NCBI GenBank assembly: GCA_019925095.2
Contig: CM034389.1
Span: 21,439,435-21,503,434, forward strand
Direction: 5' to 3'
Source of the DNA: Dendrolimus kikuchii
Taxonomy: Eukaryota; Arthropoda; Insecta; Lepidoptera; Lasiocampidae
Length of the DNA: 64,000 nt
The translations under genes and the position numbers were made by a program. Below are positions 56,330 through 64,000 of this stretch, in pieces. The notes beneath the pieces are model-generated. The model made no database searches and was not told where the DNA came from. It worked only from the letters and a program-made list of their open reading frames with translations. Each line of letters begins with the position of its first letter. The first letter of the stretch is position 1.

Positions 56330-56700
56330 AACTACATTATAACAGTTTTAAGCGCGGTATTTTTTATGTATTTTTTATTCCGACGTTTCGGCCCCTTCCA
56401 GTAGCCGTGATCACGGAAGACATTTATGTCAAGTGTCTATGAGTAATGTTACAGTTTTTATTTAGTCTATCACCAACTTGCTCATTTTAATTATTTAGTT
56501 TAAATTTTTGTTTATTGGTATTATTTACGAGTACTTTATGGGAGCGTAATATAAGTTACCACCGCTTCGCAAATGTATGTGGCTTGAAGAGATGAAGCAG
56601 CGTAAAAAACTCTTTAGCAACATGCATAGCTCTAATGGTTTTATATATTATTGAAATGGTTCAGAGGAAGAATAAAAAGAGAAAATTGTCAATCAAGTTT
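56330..56700 (+). repeat. Direct repeat, copy 1
   Basis: It shares TCCGACGTTTCGGCC, GCCGTGATCACGGAAGACA, TATGGGAGC and GAAGCAGCG-type words with 57950-58335, about 1.6 kb away. Confidence 0.75.
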
Positions 56701-56954
56701 AGTTGTGATATGGTACATCATAGAGTACATTAATATAACAGGAGACGATGCACGCATAAAAAGTTCACACAGTGTCTTGAGGTCTAGCGGCTGGTTTTTG
56801 CTAGGTTTGGATATTAACAATTTTGATAATCAGATCCCAAACAGGTGGTATTTGCCAAACATCTTCTTTATTAAAATTTGGGTGTTTTTTAATTTCAATA
56901 GCCTCGCGTAACATTGTAGGAATGAAACAATACTCTTTTGGGATGATTTGGCTT

Positions 56955-57130
56955 TTATTCTAACTAAGTTCTACTGGAGAACATTTCTGAAGGAGCGGTC
57001 TACATAGAATAGAAAGTAGACTTATACTACTTCCTATTCTATGCACACTGCTTCGCAACCTGTTATCGCCGTTTAAGAAGAAGAAGCGGAATGAAATTCC
57101 CCAGCTTATATGGTTATTAAAGGACTTGAG
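56955..57130 (+). repeat. Third copy of the 13320 repeat
   Basis: It contains AAGTTCTACTGGAGAACATT, CTGCTTCGCAACCTGTTATC and AAGAAGAAGCGGAATG. Confidence 0.65.
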
Positions 57131-57949
57131 AGCGTCCTCAGACGAATAAAATAGGTAGACTGAGCCCCGAGCGCTCAGAGGGAAGCCGGATAAAGGACGC
57201 CGATTTTGAAATAGGAAGCTGATCGAACCGTAATGCGTTACGAGAACTCACTATTAAATAGTCGAATTAGAACACACAAAGATGGAATAGTTTCTAGATA
57301 AGTCTACGCACACAAGTTTGTAAAAACTGCTCCACTTCATTTGACGCTGTTGTAACCTAGTCATTGATACGCCCTCCCACAACACAGAAGTTAGGGAGGG
57401 CGTCATTTACGCCACAAGTATTTAATCATACATTTTATGATATCTATGATTCATAATTTAAATATGCTTATAAATGATATTTATAACATAAAATAAAATT
57501 TTAATATTTCAATATTGAAAATATTATGGCGTAGATAATAAATTTTATTAATAAATGTTATTATTTGCGTGATTTATAGCATAGTATACCAAGAGGTATA
57601 ATTAAAATATGAGCAATATTTAGCCAGCGGCACAATTCGTTGATTAACGAATTTTAATTTTGTAATCTACTTTAAACGACATTACAATTAGCTTAACGAG
57701 ATGTTGCTATTAATCAATATTAAAATCACAAATAAACGGGTAATTATTTTTGATTTATATATTTATTATTTTAATTTTTAGCTATTTAAATTTTCGTATT
57801 TCTCAAAATACATATTTTCACATTTGTTTCTCATGTGGGTCAGTCTAAAGGTAAAAAAAAATGGGTATTGTCCTAGAATTTTAGGTACGTACTTTATACG
57901 CTCAATTTCTAACTGTTTTTCTGCTCATATTAAGTTCTAATCGACATAA

Positions 57950-58335
57950 TAGTAGAATTATGTTTTAACGGTTTTAAGCTCGGTAATTTGTTTGATTTTT
58001 GTTATTCCGACGTTTCGGCCACTTTTCAGTGGCCGTGATCACGGAAGACAATGATGTCAAGTGTCAACGAGTACTGTTAAAGTTTTATTTAGCCTATCGC
58101 CAACTTGTTCATTTTAATTATTTAGTTTTAATTTTGTTTATGGTTATTATTTACTCTATGGGAGCTTAATCTAATTTACTACCGCTTTGCAACATGTTAT
58201 CGCTTGAAGAGAAGAAGCGGCGCAAGAAACTCTTCAGCAAACATGCTTACTCTAATAATTTTATATAATTTTAAAATGGCTGGAAGGAAAAATAAAAGAA
58301 ATTATCAATCAAGTTGGTTTGTGTTCCGGTGCACG
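57950..58335 (+). repeat. Direct repeat, copy 2
   Basis: The matching copy, with GGCCGTGATCACGGAAGACA and GAAGAGAAGAAGCGGCG. A fragment of the same family (TTTCGACGTTTCGGCCACTT) is at 27478-27500. Confidence 0.75.
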
Positions 58336-60400
58336 CAGAAAGAGCTCACAATGTCTTGAGGTCTGGCAGTTAGTTTATGCTGGGTTTGGTTTTGTTTCTA
58401 ACCCACATCGTTTTTAACAATTGGTGTATGACGCTGGTCGATTTTATAGATTAATGTAATCAATAGCCTATGACCTCAGTGAAAAGGTCAATATAAGATA
58501 CAACCTTGCACTGCATTCAGCTGTCAAATTTAACGCTGCTGTAGGTGTTATCTGTGGTGTTATTGTTTGAATTTTTGTTATATATTACTCATGTAGATTT
58601 GAAAGGATTGTATTCGAGATATGTTGGCGATGTGACCTTTGTTTTTTTCGGAATTTTATCAGGCTACAACAATCAAGTATTATACTTGAGTGTATATAGA
58701 GAACTAACATTGTTTCTTATGTATTTATTAACTGAAACAAAGAAATAAGTTTTTTGGAAAGAATTTAAATGAATAATTATGCAAAATTATTGAATCATTG
58801 AGGAAATAATAAGGATCAAAATATTAGTTATAATTTTAATTGTTGATTGTGATATGCTCAATAAAATATTCAAATTACAACGTTTTTTGTTAGGAAATAT
58901 GATGTGCTATTACAGTTAAAAAGTTTGAAAAATATCACGGTGGTGGTAGAGCATACACAACGTTTTAAACGAACCATTAAGTTTAGTTTTTTTAGTTTTA
59001 GGATATGAGATATTTTTGATTAATTATATAATAGGGATTCGTAGCCAAGTCTGACATGCAGTTAACCGAAATTTTAGTTTAATTATGTTGTTCTTGCATA
59101 GAGGCGATTTGTCTAGTATATGTATAAGACACGGATGACGTCTATGATATAAGTATTAATTTGAGTATACCTATTCGCGGACTTCTAGCGACCTGTACTT
59201 TCGTAGAAAACCATCGAATTTCTGGTATGTATTACCTTTTGTACAAATAATATAGCAAAGTTCTTATTAGCTAATGTTCATAGTTATTCGGTGTTCTAAA
59301 CTATCCTCAAAAGATATTGCATGTAAGACAATTCAAGATAACATTGTCCGCATTGCTGCCTTTCGAAATATCTCATCAACTTAGAAATTCTGTGCCGAAT
59401 TGTTCCAAGATTTATGATAATATAAATTAATACAGGTCTACAGAGATAGCCGATAGCCTGTCTAGAGAGCCTTTATTTTAATTAGGGTATGCACCCATAC
59501 TACGTGATCCATTAAAAAAAAAATGTTTAGCACCCTCCTCCTCTCGGTGACCACCCGTAGGACATGTCAAGACCCCCTCCCTCTCCCTTTAGTTTTCACG
59601 TAATGATTCATAAGTATTGTTTTAAATCATTTTTTGCACACAAAGTTAAAAAGAAATAATTCGGCGCAATAGTCGTTTAAAAAGCGCTAAAGGCTGTTGT
59701 ACATCATATTTATTATTATTATTATGAGCACTGTTGTCTCTAACGCGATAATAGTCAGACTCACTGGCACTGCACTTTGTTACGCACTATCTTAACACTA
59801 TATAAAAACCATCTTATAAATATTACACTTTTCCTTATGCTGCTACAATTTTTACCTATTTACAGGAGAGCTACGATTCATATATTTACAGATTTTGATT
59901 CTACATAAAGAGTACTTATGATAGCTAGAAGTGTGCTTTATATTTAAATATAGCTCGAAAAAGTGCGAGATTTCCGGCCCTTGGTTTGTTAGGTTTTCAA
60001 CGGGTATGGGTAGTATAGGTATGTTCCCTTACTTGATTACAATTCTGGTTATCCGTGATGGACTGTCCGTGGAGGTAGAATGAAGAAAACGGAAGACCAG
60101 AATAAGCTGCATAAAATTGGGAGGCATGCGTTTAGGAGTGGACAACAGTTGGCTGACTACGGTGACGTGGCACACTAGCTCCGTTTAATTGATCTACAAA
60201 TAATCTTGACGTGACAGAGGACACCGAAATGAGAAATAAGAGAAGATAGTAGTATAATATTGTATCGTTATTTGGAAGTTTTTCGTGAAGGTCAATACAT
60301 GGGTCAAATAGGCATTATAAAATAGTAACAAAGAGAATCTGTAAATAATAATATAAAATATGTGTCTAAAACTAATACATAATTATAATAAACGTTTTGT
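58336..60400. other. Intergenic DNA, no gene seen
   Basis: AT-rich. A C-rich tract at about 59525-59590 (CACCCTCCTCCTCTCGG, CCCCCTCCCTCTCCC) is probably part of a repeat. Confidence 0.5.
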
Positions 60401-61010
60401 CGTGCATGAACGGAGAAACAATACAATTTCCTGCAGCCGAGCGGCCTATCGTAAGAGGGTATAGAGGTTCTCACTCACCTGCACATGCCGTCGAGATGGG
60501 GGCGTGGCGTGTTCCGCGCGCGCTCACCTCTCCTCCTGTGGGGCGAGTTACAGACCGCCCCACGCCTAGAGAGACTGAAGATGCCGGGGGTAAAGTAAGT
60601 CCCCCGGCAGTGGAAGAGGCCTCGCGGGGCCCACGCCTGCCAGGGCTGCGGAGAGGCCAGGTCATATACCCGTAGCCCTGGCATAAGGCGAAGGACGGAA
60701 CACCCAGGGGTTTTAGTGGGTATCCCTAACCGGGAGTGGCAATAGCATGGCACCAGTTCTGACTGGGCATGCTAGTGCCACCCCCGATCTGGCGAATCCC
60801 ACACTAGGTCGCGAATTATCCCCCCAAGGTTCTGCCCTTGTCGCGGCTTAGTCCTCAATCGGATTTCCCCTGGTTAAAAAAAAAAAAGGGCTCTTGCCTG
60901 TCGGATAGCTACCACCCCTGGTCTAAAGTATGCGTCCATAACAACCTTGATTTGTGTTCCGGCATTAGTGGCCTGTTTCCAGTCTCCCTTTAGAGAGCAG
61001 TAATAATATT
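60401..61010 (+). repeat. Dispersed retroposon, copy 6, interrupted
   Basis: The family's first ~50 bases (60401-60457) and last part (60895-61010) flank a GC-rich insert at 60460-60893. Confidence 0.72.
60460..60893 (+). mobile_element. GC-rich retroposon with poly(A) tail inside copy 6
   Basis: About 430 bp, much richer in G and C than its surroundings, ending in a run of 12 A at about 60876-60887. It has no recognisable coding sequence. It looks like the 3' untranslated end of a LINE or a SINE; about 20 bases of the host repeat are missing at the junction. Confidence 0.55.
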
Positions 61011-62559
61011 GAAAATAATATAATTTTAACAATATAATATAAGGTTAAGATGATTATACGACTTGTAGTATACATGAGTTGCTTGAAAGAGCAAGTCATA
61101 GTAGATATCAAATTAACTACATTGTAACTTGCTAGTTTATAGTTTGTGTGGATATTAAGCAATTTCCTTTGGTAAATGTTTATTCAAATAAGTTGTGTAT
61201 TTCTGAAGGATTCAGTGTTTATTGTTGGAAATTCAAGTCTGAGGAAAATTAAATAAATTAATAGAGTAGAACTCCCATCCTAAAAGTTTTGAATAATCTC
61301 CGAAACGGCTTATTAAAACCGACATTAGGTATATGTATCATTTTAAATTTTTTAACCCTCTGATTTGTCGGTGCTGAATTGGTGTCAATCAGGAAAGCAA
61401 ATTGTGAAACGCTCATAGAAATATAGGCGCTTTCGGTACCGCGTTTTACGAGCATAACAATTCCGTACCCACAAATTATAAAGTAGCCTAAAGTATACTA
61501 CTCGTGCGGACGAAGTGGAGGACACATATAGTTCAGAATATAATTACTCAGTCATCTTATTATATAGCGATAGCTCTTTATTGACACGAAAATGTATCGA
61601 ATTTCAATAGTAAAACGTGCCAAAATGTTTTGTTTCCTTCAATCCAAAACCCATTCAAGTTATTCACATTTTTATAATAAGTGATAGATAGCTGCCTCAA
61701 TGGCCCGCTATTCAGATATTTAATACAATACAGATACTAATACTTAATCTTGCTACTACAATAAACGTGAAAGTTTTGGTGAATGTTTGTTCCTCAATCA
61801 CGCCAGAACGGCTCGACGGATGTGGATGAAATTTGGCACAGAGGCAGATTACAGTCTGTATTAGCACATAAGCTACTTGTATCCCGGAAAAATGTACGAT
61901 TTTGTGGCATAGATTTGTTTTAGCTTTTCACAAACGGCCGGTCCACCACTCTGTCTACAAAATTTACATTAACGCGAGTAAAGCCGCGGGCAAAAACTAT
62001 ACAAAAATAACGTTTAATCCATTTCAAAGAATGATAAAGGGTACAAAGATTCAAATCGCAATTAACGCGTTCATTATTCAGAGGCGTACGTACTCTCTCT
62101 TAATTAAAGAACACACTCAGCCTTGGTACAGATAAAGCGTGCCGCGAATATCGTTTTTGAATCGATACCTCGCAATAGCAAGAGATAATCGATAATCGGT
62201 ATGCAAGAGTGACGGATATGAGTCGTGACGTAAACGGCATTGGTCGATTACATTGTCTTTGTTGCACGTGCCCCGGATTTCTTAAAATTAGGTTCAAGAA
62301 CTTAAGCATAATAATGGAGTTCATTTTTTCAAAGCATGTCCAATTTAGAGGTTTCGATAATAGAATTAATTGTATACATTTTACAGTTGAATAATTATTT
62401 TTTCTTTTCGCAATGCGTATTGTGATTTATGAATTATCACGATGTTTCAGTCATGGACAGTAAGGTTTTGAGATCATGCAATTCGTATAATGAAATGCTT
62501 TTGTTTGTATAAAAGTTTTGTAAATTGGAATGTCTTTTTTTTTAAATTGAATAGGTACG
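61011..62559. other. Intergenic DNA with one dispersed repeat
   Basis: A repeat at about 61765-61995 contains AATCACGCCAGAACGGCTCG and AAATTTGGCACAGAGGC. No gene recognised. Confidence 0.5.
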
Positions 62560-62935
62560 CGTTGGACCGACATTGCGCCTGATGTCAGGTGGAAATGCAG
62601 TCTAAGGTGGACCACACTTACCTAGAAGATACCTGTTCACACGAGACTTGAAGACTTACTTACTTACTTACTCCGTTGGCTCAGCGACCCAAAGTGGGTC
62701 TTAGCCTCCGAAACGAGAACATGCCACTTTTCTCGGTCCTGTGCGGTTTCTTGCCAATTACTGGCTCCTAGCTCCGACAAGTCTGCCTCTACTCTGTCCT
62801 TCCAGCGATATTTAGGACGGCCGAACGGACGCCGACCTACCGGCCGTCCCAAATATGCTTTCCTCACGCTGCGAGACTTGAAGACACTTAGATTGTATGT
62901 TTCAGGATAAACAAACGACGATAAAGAGTTTCACT
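62560..62935 (-). mobile_element. LINE 3' fragment split by an RTE insertion
   Basis: The flanks of the RTE at 62656-62872 join into a stretch like the LINE C-terminus at 63090-63300: tracts such as ACCTAGAAGATACCTGTTCAC match ACCTAGTAGATACCTATTCAC there. Too decayed for a reading frame. Confidence 0.55.
62656..62872 (-). mobile_element. RTE-type fragment of another family, with 13-bp target duplication
   Basis: It encodes GRRPFGRPKYRWKDRVEADL and SEAKTHFGSL, the end of an RTE/BovB-like RT. It has a GTAA-type tetranucleotide tail. It is bracketed by GAGACTTGAAGAC at 62643-62655 and 62873-62885 and has split an older LINE fragment. Confidence 0.88.
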
Positions 62936-63089
62936 CTTCAGCGGTACATAATTATGTTAATCGATGATGATCGAAATAGTTCTTCCAATGATCGTAACTA
63001 CCCGAACTTGAGATTTCTTATGTTTAATTGTAGTTTTTTTTAATCGAGGTATAGGTTCACATTCGGCAGATATCTCACCTTAAGTGAAG

Positions 63090-63303
63090 ATGCGATCTAC
63101 GAGTATGATGGAGTACGCATACCTAGTAGATACCTATTCACTCGTGTCTTGAAAACTACTGGTTTGTATGAATCGGGGAACATAGACTCCGGCAAATTGT
63201 TCCACTCGGCAGCGGTGCGCAAAAGAGAGGTCGAGGTAAAACGTTTAGTTCTAACCAATCGTATGGTTTGGTATGTATTGTAGACGAATAGGCAGACAGA
63301 CAA
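63090..63303 (-). pseudogene. LINE reverse transcriptase C-terminal fragment
   Basis: The 68-codon frame includes [19 protein letters not shown] and [11 protein letters not shown], typical of the C-terminal tail of insect non-LTR reverse transcriptases. The 5' part is absent. Confidence 0.7.
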
Positions 63304-63399
63304 TGGTAAGAGGTTATAGTTGCTTATATATCTATACTATAATAAATCTGTAAATGGATCGAGTTTGTACACTGCGTTTAAAAGTGTAAAAAAAAGGGG

Positions 63400-63770
63400 G
63401 TATAATTCGGACCAGGAGATTCCGAAAATGCAATTTTTAGATTTTTGTCTGTCTGTCTAGTAGAGCATCACGTGAAAACTATTGAACGGATTTTAATGAA
63501 ACTAGATACAGAGCTAGCTTATGTCCCGGGTCGTAACTTAGGATACGTTTTATCTCGATAAATGATCCGATATTCCGTGGGATAGACGAAAATAGTGAAA
63601 AAGATGGCGCTGAGATCGCATCTTTTTTGGAAATTACTGAACGCACATGAACAAAACGGACACAGCGCTAGCTTATAATCCGAGTTAGCACTTTTTATCC
63701 CGATAAATAATGTCATTTCCATGGAATAAACGGATTAACAAAATAGATGGCGCTGCAATCGCGATTTTCA
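63400..63770 (+). repeat. Dispersed repeat with two internal near-copies
   Basis: It contains GACCAGGAGATTCC, CTATTGAACGGATTTTAATG, AGATGGCGCTGAGATCGC and AGATGGCGCTGCAATCGC. The second half repeats the pattern of the first. Confidence 0.65.
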
Positions 63771-64000
63771 ATTTATTAACAAATACCTATGTTGTAATAA
63801 ACAACATCGCATTCATTGTATTTCTTCAAATCATGTTGGTTGCGAATCGCCTCTATGTTTCACTGCGCAGATGAGTAGACTATATGGATTTAGTTTCTTT
63901 GTTATTGTAGAGAATTTAGTAACGAGAAACAGTAAATTTTTAGGTAAAGTACCTAATGGAATTTGCATATACGTGACATAGAGCTAGTGGATTATAAGTC

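Noticed and set aside
57990..58045. A hammerhead ribozyme (GAAAC and GTC words in the ACGTTTCGGCC repeat)
   Set aside because: The CTGANGA half of the ribozyme core is absent nearby in all three copies.
58545..58748. A small membrane protein gene
   Set aside because: The hydrophobic codons follow from T-rich DNA; no start context, splice signals or homologue is recognised.

Overview
The window is nuclear DNA from an insect, most likely a moth or butterfly. It is AT-rich, its one protein gene has short exons with GT/AG introns, and it is crowded with retroposons, foldback elements and tRNA-like SINEs of the kinds common in Lepidoptera. No species can be named from the sequence alone, and there are no bacterial-type operons or CRISPR arrays.

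The only convincing protein-coding gene is PASK, the PAS-domain serine/threonine kinase, on the minus strand. I could join 21 coding exons from an ATG at 37066 to a stop at 5252. Every exon junction keeps phase, giving a predicted protein of 1203 residues with N-terminal PAS domains, a long Ser/Thr-rich linker, a complete kinase domain (glycine loop, VAK lysine, HRD, DFG) and an acidic tail. Its introns hold most of the mobile DNA. The largest, between exons 20 and 21, carries a full-length non-LTR retrotransposon into which an RTE-type element has inserted. This creates a misleading fused open frame of 1362 codons.

Just upstream of PASK, pointing the other way, are two copies of the 7SL (signal recognition particle) RNA gene, at 37604-37901 and 39759-40057. 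Each has a TATA-like box about 30 bases upstream and a TTTT terminator. Related upstream sequence suggests an old segmental duplication, later split by a LINE 3' end and an RTE fragment.

Layout: 1-2200, a cluster of foldback and inverted-repeat elements including a 340-bp MITE with TAA target duplications; 2200-5250, AT-rich DNA and the probable PASK 3' UTR; 5252-37066, PASK; 37350-40060, the 7SL pair; 40-64 kb, no gene recognised, mostly decayed repeats. Several RTE fragments still show exact target-site duplications, so the order of nesting (SINE before RTE, LINE before RTE) can be read directly. I found no undescribed multi-gene system. The most notable items are the divergent PASK/7SL arrangement, the structural covariation between the two 7SL copies, the nested retrotransposons and several strong hairpins.
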